DNA of 37,087 bases, taken from assembly GCA_016790425.1 (NCBI GenBank), contig JAEUPF010000127.1, positions 1 through 37,087 of the forward strand, given 5' to 3'. Positions 25,300 to 34,822 of this stretch are shown piece after piece (within the stretch, counting starts at the first letter, position 1; the number at the start of each line of letters is the position of its first letter). The stretch comes from Rubrivivax sp. (GTDB lineage: Bacteria; Pseudomonadota; Gammaproteobacteria; Burkholderiales; Burkholderiaceae_C). Both the position numbers and the translations under genes were made by a program. The notes beneath the pieces were generated by a model, which saw only the letters and a program-made list of their open reading frames with translations, was not told the origin of the DNA and searched no databases.

Positions 25300-27716
25300 G
25301 CGGCGACGCGGGAAGCGCGGCCAAGGCCGCCAGCCGCGCCGCCGATGCAGCCGGGGTGGCGGCCGCGGCCGCGGCCGAAGGGGCCGGGCGCTTCGGCAGC
25401 GGCCGGGCCGTGCGGCGCGTGGAGGACCCGGCGCTGGTGCGCGGCGAGGGCCGCTTCACCGACGATGTGACGCTGCCGCGCCAGGCATGGCTTGTCTTCG
25501 CGCGCAGCGACCGCGCGCACGCGCGCATCACCGCCATCGACACCGCCGCGGCGAAGGCGACGCCCGGCGTGGTGGCCGTGTTCACCGGCGCCGACCTCGC
25601 CGCCGCCGGCGTCAAGCCGCTGCAACTGCCGGCCGGGTTCAGGCGACCCGACGGCCAGCCTGCGTCGGCGCCGCCGAAGCAACCGCTCGCGCACGAGGTG
25701 GTTCGTTATGTCGGTGAGCCGGTCGCCGCCGTGGTGGCCGAGTCGCGCAGCGCCGCGCGCGCCGCGGTGACGGCGATCGTGGTCGAGTACGAGGAGTTGC
25801 CGGTGGTGGCCACCCTGGTGGCGGCGCTGGCCAGTGGCGCGCCCGAGGTCTGGCCGGGCGCACCCGGCAATGTGGTGGCCGAGGCGCGGTACGGCGATGC
25901 GAAGGCCGCCGCGGCGGCCTTCGACAAGGCGGCGGTGCGCGTGGCCGTGACGATCGACAACCAGCGCCTCGCGCCGAGCCCGATGGAGCCGCGCAGCGTG
26001 CTCGCTCATGTCGAGGGCGAGCGGCTGACGGTGCGCCTGTCCAGCCAGATGCCCAGCGGCGTGCGCGACAGCCTCGCCGCGGCGCTTCCGGGCCGCACGG
26101 TGGACAACGTGCGCGTGCTGGTGGGCGACGTCGGCGGCGGCTTCGGCATGAAGACCGGCGCCTACCCCGAGGACATCGTCGTCGCCTGGGCGGCGCTTTC
26201 CACCGGGCGGCCGGTGAAGTGGCAGGCCGACCGGCTGGAGGAGTTCACGAGTGCCAACCACGGCCGCGACGCGGTGAGCCGGGCCGAACTGGCGCTGGAC
26301 GCGGCCGGCCGCGTGCTGGCGCTGCGCGTGCGCACCTGGGCCAACGTGGGCGCCAGCCCCGGCGCAGTGGCGCTGGTGATTCCGCTGATGATCGGCCCGT
26401 GGGTCATCACCAGCGTCTACGACGTACCGCTGGTGGACCTGCACCTGAGCGCGGTGCTGACGCACCGCATGGCGATCGGCGCCTACCGCGGTGCCGGGCG
26501 GCCGGAGTCGATCTACCTCATCGAGCGGCTGATGGACGCGGCGGCGCGCGAGATGAAGCTCGACCCGGCCGAGCTGCGCCGGCGCAACCTCGTGCGCGCC
26601 GCGCAGATGCCCTACACCAACGCGCTGAAGCAGGTGTACGACAGCGGGCAGTTCGAACGCATGCTCGACCAGGGCCTGGCCCTGGCCGACTGGGCCGGCT
26701 TCACCGCGCGGCGCGAAGCGTCGAAGGCGCGCGGGCGGCTGCGCGGGCGCGGCGTCGCCACGTTCCTGGAGTGGACCGGCGGCAACGTGCTGGAGGAGGA
26801 CGTGCGCGTCGACGTCACCGGCGACGGCTTCATCGAGCTCTCCTCGGCGACGATGGCGATGGGCCAGGGCATCGCCACGAGCTACGTGCAGCTCGCGCAC
26901 GACATCTTCGGCGTGCCGCCGGAGCGCATCCGCGTGCTGCAAGGCGACACCGACCGCGTCAACGGCTTCGGCAGCGCGGGCAGCCGCTCGCTCTTCACCG
27001 GCGGCGGCGCGGTGCACGTGGCGAGCGTGCGCTGCGTCGAAGAGGCGACCAAGCTGGCCGGCCAGGCGCTGGAGGCGCCGCCGGCGGACATCGAGTATCG
27101 GGCCGGGCGCTTCGTCGTCGCCGGCACCGACCTCGGCATCGGCCTGTTCGAACTCGCCGCGCGGCAGCCGGGCGAGCGCATCGTCGTCAGCGGCACGGCC
27201 AAGGCGGGCGGGCCGAGCTGGCCGAACGCCTGCCATGTGTGCGAGGTGGAAGTCGACCCGGCGACGGGTGCCGTGGAGGTCGCGGCCTACGCCTCGGTGA
27301 ACGACATCGGGCGCATCGTCAGCCCGGCCATCGTGCGCGGGCAGGTCGACGGCGGCGCGGTGCAAGGCATCGGGCAGGCGCTGTGCGAGCGCATGGTGTA
27401 CGACGAACAGACGGGGCAATTGCTCTCGGCCAGCTTCATGGACTACGCGCTTCCGCGCGTGGATGGTTTCCGCGGCTTCAAGACCACCTTCGACGAATCG
27501 GTGCCCTGCCTGACCAACGTGCTCGGCGCCAAGGGCGTGGGCGAGCTGGGGACGATCGGCGCCACGCCGGCGGTGGTGAACGCGGTGGTCGACGCTCTCG
27601 CCTCGGCCGGCCTCGGCCGTGCGGCCGAGCGCGTGCAGATGCCGCTGACCGCCGAAGTGGTGTGGCGGGCGCTGCAAGGGCAGTTCCCGGCGTCGGTGCT
27701 GCCGGTGCGGGCCTGA
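25296..27716 (+). CDS. Molybdopterin-binding large subunit, form II CoxL/xanthine dehydrogenase family
   Basis: The product is 806 aa. After a ~30-residue Ala-rich start, the protein has the full molybdenum-hydroxylase layout: [15 protein letters not shown] for cofactor binding, AYRGAGR at residues 396-402, and the catalytic Glu in KGVGELG (E750). True aerobic CO dehydrogenase (form I) has AYxCSFR in the active-site loop; AYRGAGR marks form II, so this is a dehydrogenase of aldehydes, N-heterocycles or similar compounds, not a proven CO oxidiser. It needs the CoxS-like subunit whose gene it overlaps by ATGA. No FAD subunit, MoCo chaperone or AAA gene follows, so the electron acceptor may be a cytochrome or a partner encoded elsewhere (inference). 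Confidence 0.9.
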   Translation: MSGDAGSAAKAASRAADAAGVAAAAAAEGAGRFGSGRAVRRVEDPALVRGEGRFTDDVTLPRQAWLVFARSDRAHARITAIDTAAAKATPGVVAVFTGADLAAAGVKPLQLPAGFRRPDGQPASAPPKQPLAHEVVRYVGEPVAAVVAESRSAARAAVTAIVVEYEELPVVATLVAALASGAPEVWPGAPGNVVAEARYGDAKAAAAAFDKAAVRVAVTIDNQRLAPSPMEPRSVLAHVEGERLTVRLSSQMPSGVRDSLAAALPGRTVDNVRVLVGDVGGGFGMKTGAYPEDIVVAWAALSTGRPVKWQADRLEEFTSANHGRDAVSRAELALDAAGRVLALRVRTWANVGASPGAVALVIPLMIGPWVITSVYDVPLVDLHLSAVLTHRMAIGAYRGAGRPESIYLIERLMDAAAREMKLDPAELRRRNLVRAAQMPYTNALKQVYDSGQFERMLDQGLALADWAGFTARREASKARGRLRGRGVATFLEWTGGNVLEEDVRVDVTGDGFIELSSATMAMGQGIATSYVQLAHDIFGVPPERIRVLQGDTDRVNGFGSAGSRSLFTGGGAVHVASVRCVEEATKLAGQALEAPPADIEYRAGRFVVAGTDLGIGLFELAARQPGERIVVSGTAKAGGPSWPNACHVCEVEVDPATGAVEVAAYASVNDIGRIVSPAIVRGQVDGGAVQGIGQALCERMVYDEQTGQLLSASFMDYALPRVDGFRGFKTTFDESVPCLTNVLGAKGVGELGTIGATPAVVNAVVDALASAGLGRAAERVQMPLTAEVVWRALQGQFPASVLPVRA

Positions 27717-27882
<166 letters not shown>

Positions 27883-27886
<4 letters not shown>

Positions 27887-28854
27887 GCGACGACCGCCGG
27901 CTGCACCTGGACGCGCGCGCGGTGGCGCTGCTGCTCGCCTGCTGCGCGCTGTGGGGCGTGGCGCAGGTGGTGATCAAGGTCACGCTGGCCGAGATACCGC
28001 CGTTCCTGCAAGCGGCGGCGCGCTCGGGCGGGGCGGCGCTGCTGCTGCTGGCGTGGATGCGCTGGCGCGGGCAGGGGTTGCGGCCCGAGCGGGCGACGTG
28101 GCGCGGCGGCCTCGCCGCGGGGGTGCTGTTCGGGGCCGAGTTCGCCTGCATCTTCAGCGGCCTGCAGTTCACCAACGCGTCGCGCCTGGCGGTGTTCCTG
28201 TACACGGCGCCGTTCGTGGTGGCGTTGGGGATGCCCTTCATCGCCCGCAGCGAGCGGCTGAGCGCGGTGCAGGCGCTGGGGCTCGCCGGCGCCTTCGCCG
28301 GCGTGGTGTGGGCGTTCGCAGAGGGGTTCGGCGCGCAGGCCGGGCCGCGACAGTGGCTGGGCGATGCGCTGGGCCTGACGGCGGCTGTGCTGTGGGGGGC
28401 GACGACGCTGGTCGTGCGCGGCAGCGCGCTCGGGCGCGCCAGTGCCGAGATGGCGCTGCTGTACCAGCTCGCCGTGTCGGCGCTGCTGCTGGGGGTGGGG
28501 GCCTTCGTGGCCGGCGAGAGATGGCCGGTGTCGGTGAGCGCCACGTCGTGGGCGCTGCTCGCCTTCCAGGCCGCGGTGGTGAGCTTCGCCAGCTACCTCG
28601 TGTGGTTCTGGCTCGTGCGCCACTACCCGGCGACGCAGATCTCGGTGTTCACGCTCTTGACGCCGATCTTCGGCCTGCTGGCCGGCGTGTGGCTGCTCGG
28701 CGAGCCGCTGACGACGCGGCTGGTGGTGGCGCTGGCGGCGGTGTGCGCCGGCATCTGGCTCGTCAATGCGCGCCGATCGCGCGGCCGCGGCGCCGCCGCG
28801 CCCGCGCAACGGGACGACCCGCTCAGCGCGTCAGGGCCTTCAGCGCGAGCTTGA
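27883..28854 (+). CDS. EamA-family (DMT superfamily) permease
   Basis: The product is 323 aa with about ten hydrophobic helices arranged as two EamA repeats (about residues 12-145 and 160-300). Family signatures are seen around WGVAQVVIK in the first helix, the [14 protein letters not shown] segment, and [21 protein letters not shown] in the second repeat. Members export or import small metabolites such as amino acids; the substrate is not predictable. The ATG at 27883 overlaps the stop of the small repeat-derived frame. The 3' end overlaps the end of ruvA on the other strand by 32 bases, leaving no room for a terminator between them. The C-terminus is Arg/Ala-rich. Confidence 0.9.
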
Positions 28855-29398
28855 TGCCTTCGGCGACGCCCACGCCCGGCGACAGCGCCTTCAGCGCCGC
28901 CTGGGCTTCGCGCTCGTTGTAGCCGAGCGCCAGCAGCGCCTGCTGGATGTCGCCGTGGGCCCCGGCGGCCGGCGCGCCGCCGGCCGGCGCGACCTCCGGC
29001 GCGAGGCGGCCCTTCAGTTCGAGCAGCAGCCGCTCGGCCGTCTTCTTGCCGATGCCGGGCACCTTCACCAAGCGCGCGCCGTCCTGCAGCGCCACCGCCT
29101 GCGCCAGCTCTTGCACCGACAGGCCCGAGAGGATGGCCAGCGCCGTGCGCGGGCCGACGCCGCTGATGCGGGTCAACTCGCGGAACGTGCTGCGCTCGCC
29201 GGCGGTGAGGAAGCCGAACAGGAGCTGCGCGTCCTCGCGCACGACGAACTGCGTCAGCAGCACCCCCGGCTCGCCGAGCGCAGGCAGGTTGTAGAAGGTG
29301 CTCATCGGCACGTCGACCTCGTAGCCGACGCCGTGCACGTCGAGCAGCACCTGCGGTGGCGCCTTCGCCACCAGCGTGCCGGCCAGGCGGCCGATCAT
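28823..29398 (-). CDS. ruvA: Holliday junction DNA helicase subunit RuvA
   Basis: The product is 191 aa. It starts MIGRLAGTL and has the N-terminal OB fold (about 1-63), two helix-hairpin-helix motifs ([16 protein letters not shown] and [18 protein letters not shown], about 75-130), and the C-terminal three-helix domain near 145-191 ([16 protein letters not shown]). RuvA binds four-way junctions and directs RuvB-driven branch migration. It begins 16 bases after the upstream kinase-like gene. ruvB does not follow, because the downstream side is occupied by a convergent transporter gene. RuvB must therefore be encoded elsewhere. Confidence 0.97.
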   Translation of the reverse strand: MIGRLAGTLVAKAPPQVLLDVHGVGYEVDVPMSTFYNLPALGEPGVLLTQFVVREDAQLLFGFLTAGERSTFRELTRISGVGPRTALAILSGLSVQELAQAVALQDGARLVKVPGIGKKTAERLLLELKGRLAPEVAPAGGAPAAGAHGDIQQALLALGYNEREAQAALKALSPGVGVAEGIKLALKALTR

Positions 29399-29414
29399 CG
29401 GCCGCGAAGGCGCT

Positions 29415-30575
29415 TCAAGTGCCGTCGCCGACGAGGCGCGAGAGCTCGAAGCTCAGCGCTGCCGGCAACTGCTGCACGATGGCGTCGCGGCCGACGCTGG
29501 CGAACTGGCGGCCGTTCTCGTGCAGCAGCTCGAAGGCCTTGCCCTGCTCGGCGATCTGCACGAAGGCGAGATTGGGCACCGCGTCGAGCCACTCGGCGCG
29601 CAGGCGCTCCAGCCGCTCGCCGCGCAGCGTGCCTTCGTAGACCACCGCATGCGGCATGCTGGCGCGGCAGAACTGCGCCGCTTCGTCGAGCGAGGTGACG
29701 TAGTCGACCATCAGGCCCATGTTGCGCACCGCCTCGCGCACGGTGTTGCGCACCTCGCGCCGCGGCGCGACGACGAGCACGTGGCGGCCGGCCAGCGGCT
29801 GCGAGTTGGCGAACAGGGTGCCCGGCTCCTCGGCTTCGGTGTCGGTGCTGGCGATGAGCGAGTCGACGCGCGCCGGCAGCGTCTCGGGGAATTCGACCGT
29901 CAGCGTCGTGCGCCCGCCGTCGTCCTTGCGCTGCACGGTGAGCCCGAGCACCGCGGCTGTCTGGTGCAGCAGGCGCCACGACATCGTCTCGACCGTGCGC
30001 CCCCGCTCGGCTTCGAGCGAGGCGAAGTTGGTGTCGACGCGGTCGGGGTGCTCGAAGGCGAAGCTGCACACCAGGCGCGCGCGCGCGGGCCAGCTGCGCA
30101 CATCGAGTGCCAGGTCGACACGCGAGACGGCGTGCTCGAAGCACCAGTCGAGCACCGCCTGCAGGAACGAGAAGGACAGCGTCGTGTCGCTGGAGACTTC
30201 GGCCGGTGCCAGCACCTGGCGCACTTCGATGCCGCGCGACTCGATCTCGCGGCCGCGCTGGCGCAGCGCTTCGCGCAGCAGGTTGGTGAGGTTGAGCCGC
30301 TCGTGCGCGATGCGCACGCGGCCGGCGGCGAGCCGGCTGACCTGCTGGCCCATGATGGCGGCGCGGCGCGCATGATCGACTTCCTCGCGCAGCGCGCGCA
30401 GCGATGCGCGGTCGATCTTGCCGGTGGTGGCCAGCGTTGTCACGCGCTCCAGCGCCGTGGACAGCACGGCGGCGACCTCGCTGCCGAGCTGCGCGACGAG
30501 GTCGTGAGCGTCGGCCGCGATCATCGGCGCGCGGCGTGCACCGCCCGGCTTGCCTTTGACGTCTGAGAGATCCAT
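29415..30575 (-). CDS. Degenerate histidine-kinase-like protein with pseudo-receiver domain
   Basis: The product is 386 aa from the ATG at 30575. Residues ~50-110 are helical and look like a dimerisation domain. Residues ~110-230 have a faint GHKL-ATPase pattern: the segment [14 protein letters not shown] sits where the N-box (NLLxNA) would be, but without the Asn, and clear G-boxes are missing. From ~262 to the end the fold resembles a receiver ([19 protein letters not shown], then [11 protein letters not shown]), with Glu where the phospho-Asp is expected. Catalysis and phosphotransfer are therefore doubtful. It precedes ruvA by 16 bases. The start lacks a good ribosome-binding site. Function is unknown; a regulatory or scaffold role is inference. 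Confidence 0.65.
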   Translation of the reverse strand: MDLSDVKGKPGGARRAPMIAADAHDLVAQLGSEVAAVLSTALERVTTLATTGKIDRASLRALREEVDHARRAAIMGQQVSRLAAGRVRIAHERLNLTNLLREALRQRGREIESRGIEVRQVLAPAEVSSDTTLSFSFLQAVLDWCFEHAVSRVDLALDVRSWPARARLVCSFAFEHPDRVDTNFASLEAERGRTVETMSWRLLHQTAAVLGLTVQRKDDGGRTTLTVEFPETLPARVDSLIASTDTEAEEPGTLFANSQPLAGRHVLVVAPRREVRNTVREAVRNMGLMVDYVTSLDEAAQFCRASMPHAVVYEGTLRGERLERLRAEWLDAVPNLAFVQIAEQGKAFELLHENGRQFASVGRDAIVQQLPAALSFELSRLVGDGT

Positions 30576-30667
30576 GGGGAGAAAGGGGCCTCGACTTCGC
30601 CGCCGCCTGTCACGCGGCCCATTGGGGACAACGCCTCGGAAGACCCGGGGGCAGGCTGTGGCTGCAT
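30521..30667 (-). CDS. Possible 48-residue upstream ORF with a strong ribosome-binding site
   Basis: On the minus strand AGGAGG is followed about six bases later by an ATG at 30667. The frame encodes 48 residues (MQPQPAPGSSEAL..., Arg/Ala-rich end) and stops at 30521, overlapping the first 55 bases of the kinase-like gene in another frame. The ribosome-binding site is much better than that of the annotated kinase-like start. It could be a leader ORF that couples translation, or the real 5' end of the next gene separated by a frameshift. No family is recognised. Confidence 0.3.
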   Translation of the reverse strand: MQPQPAPGSSEALSPMGRVTGGGEVEAPFSPWISQTSKASRAVHAARR

Positions 30668-30678
30668 TGTGGCCCTCC

Positions 30679-30687
30679 TGTGGATAA
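30679..30687 (-). promoter_or_regulatory. Consensus DnaA box
   Basis: The minus strand carries TTATCCACA, the perfect consensus DnaA box, in the 191-base gap between the CoA-transferase stop (30767) and the kinase-like gene start (30575). A weaker related sequence, TGGGGACAA, lies near 30625. No AT-rich unwinding region or cluster of boxes is present, so this is not an origin. DnaA-linked regulation of the kinase-like/ruvA genes is possible but unproven. The rest of the gap shows no clear promoter. Confidence 0.4.
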
Positions 30688-30766
30688 CTGTGGTGGATGT
30701 AACTGAATGTGCCCATCCCATGTCCTCGGGGTTCACCCTAGGCATGGCGGGACGCGAGGGGCGAAT

Positions 30767-32032
30767 TCAACCGATGACGCCGCGTTCGCGCAAGTGCCCG
30801 ATCTCCTGCGCCGAGAGGTCGAACTCGCGCAGCACTTCCTCGGTGTGCTGGCCCAGCAGCGGCGGCGGCCGGCGCACCGAGACCGGCGTGGCAGACAGCT
30901 TGATCGGACTGGCGACCAGCTCGAGCGCCGGGTTCAGCGGGTGCTGCATCGTCACCGTCATGCCGCGCTCGCGCACCTGCGGATCGGCGAACACGTCGGC
31001 GAGGTCGTTGATCGGCCCGCATGGCACGCCCACCGCTTCCAGGGCGGCGAGCCACTGGCCGCGTGAGCGCTGCCGCATGCGCTGGGCCAGCAGCGGCACC
31101 AGCGTCTCGCGGTGGCGCACGCGCTCGGCGTTGCGTGCGAAGCGCTCGTCGCGGGCGAGCTCGGGGCAGCCGGCGACGGCACAGAACTTCGCGAACTGGC
31201 TGTCGTTGCCCACCGCGAGGATCATGTGGCCGTCAGCGACTTCGAACACCTGGTAGGGCACGATGTTCTGGTGCGCATTGCCGGCGCGGCGCGGCGCCTG
31301 CCGCGTGACGAGGTAGTTGGCGCCGAGGTTGGCCAGCATCGCCACCTGCGTGTCCAGCAGCGCCATGTCGACGGCCTGGCCCTCGCCGGTGGCGTCGCGG
31401 TGGCGCAGTGCCGCGAGAATGGCCACCGTGGCGTACATGCCGGTGAAGAGATCGGCCACCGCGACGCCCACCTTTTGCGGCCCGCCGCCGGCCAGGTCGT
31501 CGCGCTCGCCGGTGACGCTCATCAGGCCGCCGGCGCCCTGGATCGCGTAGTCGTAGCCGGCGCGTTCGCGATAGGGGCCCGTCTGCCCGAAGCCGGTGAT
31601 CGAGCAGTACACGAGGCGCGGGCAGGCCTTCAGCAGCGCGGCCGAATCGAGCCCGTAGCGGGCCATGTCGCCGACCTTGTAGTTCTCCACCAGCACGTCG
31701 CAGCGCGCGGCCATGCGGCGGATGAGCGCCTGGCCTTCGGGGCGCGAGATGTCGATGGTCACCGAGCGCTTGTTGCGGTTGGCGCCGAGGAAGTAGGCGG
31801 CCTCGGCGGTGTCGTGACCGGCGTCATCCTTCAGGAACGGCGGGCCCCAGCCACGCGTGTCGTCGCCGCCGGGATGCGTGGGGCCGCGCGGCCGCTCGAC
31901 CTTGATGACTTCGGCGCCGAGGTCTGCCAGCGTCTGCGTGCACCAGGGGCCGGCGAGCACCCGCGACAGGTCGAGCACGCGAACGCCTTGCAGCGCACCG
32001 GGCGTCACGGAGGAAGGGTTCGATGGCGTCAC
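30767..32032 (-). CDS. CaiB/BaiF-family (type III) CoA-transferase
   Basis: The product is 421 aa from a GTG at 32032; a GTG at 32008 would give 413 aa. Neither has a clear ribosome-binding site and no ATG is in frame nearby. Family signatures are plain: GVRVLDLSRVLAGPWCTQ at the start, GAEVIKVERP, and RNKRSVTIDI. The segment RAGYDYAIQGAGGLMS contains the probable catalytic Asp. It moves CoA between carboxylic acids through an aspartyl-CoA thioester and works as an interlocked dimer in the cytosol. The acyl substrate cannot be told. It is divergent from the lipoprotein gene across 48 bases, and is followed by the 191-base gap before the kinase-like gene. Confidence 0.92.
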   Translation of the reverse strand: MTPSNPSSVTPGALQGVRVLDLSRVLAGPWCTQTLADLGAEVIKVERPRGPTHPGGDDTRGWGPPFLKDDAGHDTAEAAYFLGANRNKRSVTIDISRPEGQALIRRMAARCDVLVENYKVGDMARYGLDSAALLKACPRLVYCSITGFGQTGPYRERAGYDYAIQGAGGLMSVTGERDDLAGGGPQKVGVAVADLFTGMYATVAILAALRHRDATGEGQAVDMALLDTQVAMLANLGANYLVTRQAPRRAGNAHQNIVPYQVFEVADGHMILAVGNDSQFAKFCAVAGCPELARDERFARNAERVRHRETLVPLLAQRMRQRSRGQWLAALEAVGVPCGPINDLADVFADPQVRERGMTVTMQHPLNPALELVASPIKLSATPVSVRRPPPLLGQHTEEVLREFDLSAQEIGHLRERGVIG

Positions 32033-32066
32033 CGCGGCATTGTCGCGGCTGCGCAGGCTGCGCCGG

Positions 32067-32072
32067 GATAAT
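32067..32072 (+). promoter_or_regulatory. Possible -10 element before the lipoprotein gene
   Basis: GATAAT is the only AT-rich hexamer in the 48-base gap between the divergent CoA-transferase and lipoprotein genes. It lies only nine bases from the ATG at 32081, so use as a -10 would give a nearly leaderless transcript. No clear -35 is seen. Confidence 0.25.
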
Positions 32073-32080
32073 CGCCGGCG

Positions 32081-32662
32081 ATGCGGGCTGCCTTGTCGAC
32101 TTTGCCCAAGCAGGGCGTCGATGCGACGCGGCCGCGGCGGCGGCGGCGCGGCGCGTTCAACCTCGCGCTGCTGCTGGCGGCGCTCGGGGCCTGTTCGCCG
32201 GCGCTCGACTGGCGCGAGGTGCGCCCGCCCGGTACCGCCTTGGTCGCGCTGATGCCTTGCCGGCCGAACGCCTCGGTGCGGCCGGTCTCGCTGGCCGGGC
32301 AATCGGTGCGGCTGTCGATGCACGCGTGCAAGGCGCAGGATCTGACCTGGGCGCTGGCCACCGCCGATGTCGGCGACCCGGCGCGCGTGGCAGCGGCGCT
32401 CGCTGCCCTTCGCGAGAGCATGCTGGCCAACCTCGAGGCCGACGTTGTCGGCGTCGAGCCGGCCACGGTGCGCGGCGCCAGCCCCGGCGCGCAACCGGCG
32501 CGCGTGCGCGTGGCCGGTCGCAAGCCCGACGGCAGCACCGCCAACGGACAGTTCGTCTTGTTTGCCCACGGCACGCAGGTGTTCGAGGCCGTCGTGCTGG
32601 GCGCGGCCGTGCCCGACGCCGCGGCCGGCACGTTCTTCGACTCGTTGCAGGTGGGCCGCTGA
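32081..32662 (+). CDS. Putative lipoprotein, conserved hypothetical
   Basis: The product is 193 aa. A long basic n-region with a run of Arg (about residues 18-23) precedes a hydrophobic stretch and a lipobox LGAC (C38), so export and lipid attachment are expected. The mature part begins SPALDWREVRPPG and contains two Cys, in MPCRP and MHACK, about 23 residues apart that could form a disulfide. I do not recognise a functional domain; the DWREVRP opening recalls a small uncharacterised family in Burkholderiales (recall only). The n-region is longer than usual, so the real start may be downstream at a non-ATG codon. Its stop overlaps the start of the MFS gene in TGATG, which suggests coexpression. 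Confidence 0.72.
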   Translation: MRAALSTLPKQGVDATRPRRRRRGAFNLALLLAALGACSPALDWREVRPPGTALVALMPCRPNASVRPVSLAGQSVRLSMHACKAQDLTWALATADVGDPARVAAALAALRESMLANLEADVVGVEPATVRGASPGAQPARVRVAGRKPDGSTANGQFVLFAHGTQVFEAVVLGAAVPDAAAGTFFDSLQVGR

Positions 32663-34020
32663 TGGCCGGGCCGGGCATGCGCGAACAGGGCGAGGACGCC
32701 TCGGGGCAGGTTCCCGCCGCACCGTTCGCGGCGTCGGCGCTGGCGGCGCTTTCCGTGGCCTTTGCCGGCGCCTACTTCCTCTCGGCGCTGCTGCGCGGCG
32801 TGACGGCGACGCTGGCGCCGGTGTTCAGCGTCGAGCTCGGCTTGCGGGCCGGCGATCTCGGGCTGCTGGCCGGCGCCTACTTCCTCGGTTTCGCCGCGAT
32901 GCAGTTGCCGCTGGGCCGCTCGCTGGACCGCTTCGGGCCGCGGCGCACGCTGCTGGCGTTGCTGGCGCTGGCGGTGCTGGGCTGCATCGCTTTCGCGCAC
33001 GCGCGCGGCCTCGTCTCGCTGGTGCTGGCGCGGATGCTGATCGGCGTGGGCGTCTCGGCTTGCCTGATGGCGCCACTGACCGGTTACCGGCGGTGGCTGT
33101 CGCCAGCGGCGCAAATGCGCGCCAACTCGTGGATGCTGATGACCGGCTCGCTGGGCATGGTGGCTTCGACGCTGCCGGTGCAGTGGCTGCTGCCATGGCT
33201 CGGCTGGCGCGGGGTGTTCTGGCTCGTCGCGGCGCTGCTGGCGCTGGCGATGGCCGGCGTGGCGTGGTTCGTGCCGCGTGACCGGCCGTTCGAAATGCCG
33301 GCGCCGCACCGGCCGGCGCCCGGCGCCGCTTCCGGCGCCGTGCCCGACGGCGGCGCCGCTGCCGCCTCGTACCGCCAGATCGTGTGCCACCCGCTCTTCG
33401 TGCGCACAGCGCCGGTGGGGTTCTTCATCTACGGCGGGCTGATCGGCGTGCAGGCGCTGTGGGCGGGTCCGTGGCTGACGCGCGTGGGCGGGATCGATGC
33501 GGCCGCTGCGGCGCGCGGCCTCTTCGCCATCAACGTGGCGATGCTGTTCACGTTCATGGCCTGGGGCGCGGTCATGCCGCGGCTGGCCGCGCGCGGCATC
33601 GACGCGATGCGGCTGATGCGCTGGGGCCTGCCGCTGGCGCTGGCGCTGCTGCTGCTGAACGTGGCGCTCGGCCCGGCAGCGCTGGCGTGGCACTGGGCGG
33701 CGTGGTGCATGGCCTGCACCTTCGTCACGCCCAGCCAGCCGGCGGTGGGCGCGGCGTTCCCGCCGGCGCTGGCCGGGCGCGCGCTGTCGGCATTCAACCT
33801 CGTGATATTCGCCGGCGTGTTCTCGATCCAGTGGGGCATCGGTCTCATCGTCGACGCCGCGTTGGCGCTCGGCGCCGACGACGCGGGCGCGTTCCGGGCG
33901 GCCTTTGGCGTGTTCGGCGCCTGTGCGCTGGCGGCCTACCTGTGGCTGCTGCGGCCGGCGCGGCGCGTTGCCGATAATCCAGCTTCGTTGCGCGGCGCAC
34001 CTTCGTCGCTCGAATCCTGA
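32662..34020 (+). CDS. MFS transporter
   Basis: The product is 452 aa with about twelve hydrophobic helices. MFS motif A is present after helix 2 as GRSLDRFGPRRTLLAL. A Pro/Ala-rich cytoplasmic loop separates the two halves (about residues 212-235). The architecture fits the general sugar-phosphate/anion or drug-proton families; the substrate is not predictable. The ATG at 32662 shares one base with the stop of the lipoprotein gene (TGATG), so the two are coupled. An ATG at 32677 is an alternative. The PTS genes follow 23 bases later in the same direction. Confidence 0.9.
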   Translation: MAGPGMREQGEDASGQVPAAPFAASALAALSVAFAGAYFLSALLRGVTATLAPVFSVELGLRAGDLGLLAGAYFLGFAAMQLPLGRSLDRFGPRRTLLALLALAVLGCIAFAHARGLVSLVLARMLIGVGVSACLMAPLTGYRRWLSPAAQMRANSWMLMTGSLGMVASTLPVQWLLPWLGWRGVFWLVAALLALAMAGVAWFVPRDRPFEMPAPHRPAPGAASGAVPDGGAAAASYRQIVCHPLFVRTAPVGFFIYGGLIGVQALWAGPWLTRVGGIDAAAAARGLFAINVAMLFTFMAWGAVMPRLAARGIDAMRLMRWGLPLALALLLLNVALGPAALAWHWAAWCMACTFVTPSQPAVGAAFPPALAGRALSAFNLVIFAGVFSIQWGIGLIVDAALALGADDAGAFRAAFGVFGACALAAYLWLLRPARRVADNPASLRGAPSSLES

Positions 34021-34043
34021 CCGGCCTTGCGACGGAACGCTCC

Positions 34044-34493
34044 ATGTCGTCGATGCTGCTCATCGTTGCCCACACGCCGCTGGCCTCGGCCCTGCGTGCC
34101 GTGGCGGCGCACGCCTTCCCCGAGCGGATGGGGCAGGTTGCGGCCGTCGACATAGCGCCCGACCAGGCCGAGCCGGAAGCGGCCGTGCGGCGCGCGCTCG
34201 ACGGCTTTGCCGGCCAGGACGTGTTGTTGCTCACCGACGCTTTCGGGGCCACGCCCTGCACGGCGTGCCAGCGCGCCACCGCCGGCGTGGCACGGGTGCG
34301 CGTGGTGGCAGGCGTCAACGTGCCGATGCTGTGGCGCACGCTCGGCAGCCCCGAGCTGTCGCTTGACGAACTGGCGCAGCGGGCGCTGTCCGGCGCGGTA
34401 CAAGGGGTGATGCAGGCCAACCCGACCCCGCGGCAGAACCAACCCGGCGCGATGCCAGGCCATGATCAAGTCGAACATCACGATCAGCAATAG
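34044..34493 (+). CDS. PTS EIIA component, mannose (ManX) type
   Basis: The product is 149 aa. The phosphoryl-accepting His is H10 in LLIVAHTPLASAL, and TDAFGATPCTACQR matches the conserved loop next to the active site in EIIA-Man. It takes phosphate from HPr. No EIIB, EIIC or EIID gene is nearby, so it is more likely a regulatory output than part of a sugar transporter, as recalled for other betaproteobacteria. The last ~25 residues (PTPRQNQPGAMPGHDQVEHH) are hydrophilic and overlap the HPr gene by 32 bases, so that tail may not be conserved. Confidence 0.88.
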   Translation: MSSMLLIVAHTPLASALRAVAAHAFPERMGQVAAVDIAPDQAEPEAAVRRALDGFAGQDVLLLTDAFGATPCTACQRATAGVARVRVVAGVNVPMLWRTLGSPELSLDELAQRALSGAVQGVMQANPTPRQNQPGAMPGHDQVEHHDQQ

Positions 34494-34731
34494 GCTGGGG
34501 CTGCACGCGCGGGCATCGGCGAAGCTCACCAAGCTCGCGGCCGGCTATCCCTGCGAAGTGCACCTCACGCGCAACGGCCGGCGGGTGAACGCCAAGAGCA
34601 TCATGGGGGTGATGATGCTTGCCGCGGGCATGGGCGCCGAGCTCGAGATCGAGACCGACGGGGCCGAGGAGGCCGCGGCGATGCAGGCGTTGCTGCAGCT
34701 CATCGAGTCGCGCTTCGGCGAAGGGGAGTGA
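34462..34731 (+). CDS. ptsH: Phosphocarrier protein HPr
   Basis: The product is 89 aa, normal size. The phosphorylated His is H15 in NRLGLHARASAKL, and the regulatory Ser is S46 in AKSIMGVMML, exactly at the expected positions. HPr carries phosphate from EI to EIIA proteins; an intact Ser46 leaves control by an HPr kinase possible, encoded elsewhere if present. The start is ATG at 34462, inside the end of the EIIA gene. EI follows after 91 bases. Confidence 0.96.
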   Translation: MIKSNITISNRLGLHARASAKLTKLAAGYPCEVHLTRNGRRVNAKSIMGVMMLAAGMGAELEIETDGAEEAAAMQALLQLIESRFGEGE

Positions 34732-34822
34732 GCACCATGCGGCTGGCCGGCGCGCAGTTCGGGGCCACGACCGCGGCGCGGATGGCGCGGGCCTGGACGT
34801 CAGGCCGCGCCCGGGAGCGCTC

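Noticed and set aside
25296-27716. Aerobic CO dehydrogenase large subunit (form I CoxL)
   Set aside because: The active-site loop reads AYRGAGR, not AYxCSFR, and the CoxM and accessory genes are missing, so form II is the supported call.
30625-30690. A replication origin
   Set aside because: Only one perfect DnaA box is present, with no AT-rich unwinding region and no dnaA, dnaN or parA genes nearby.
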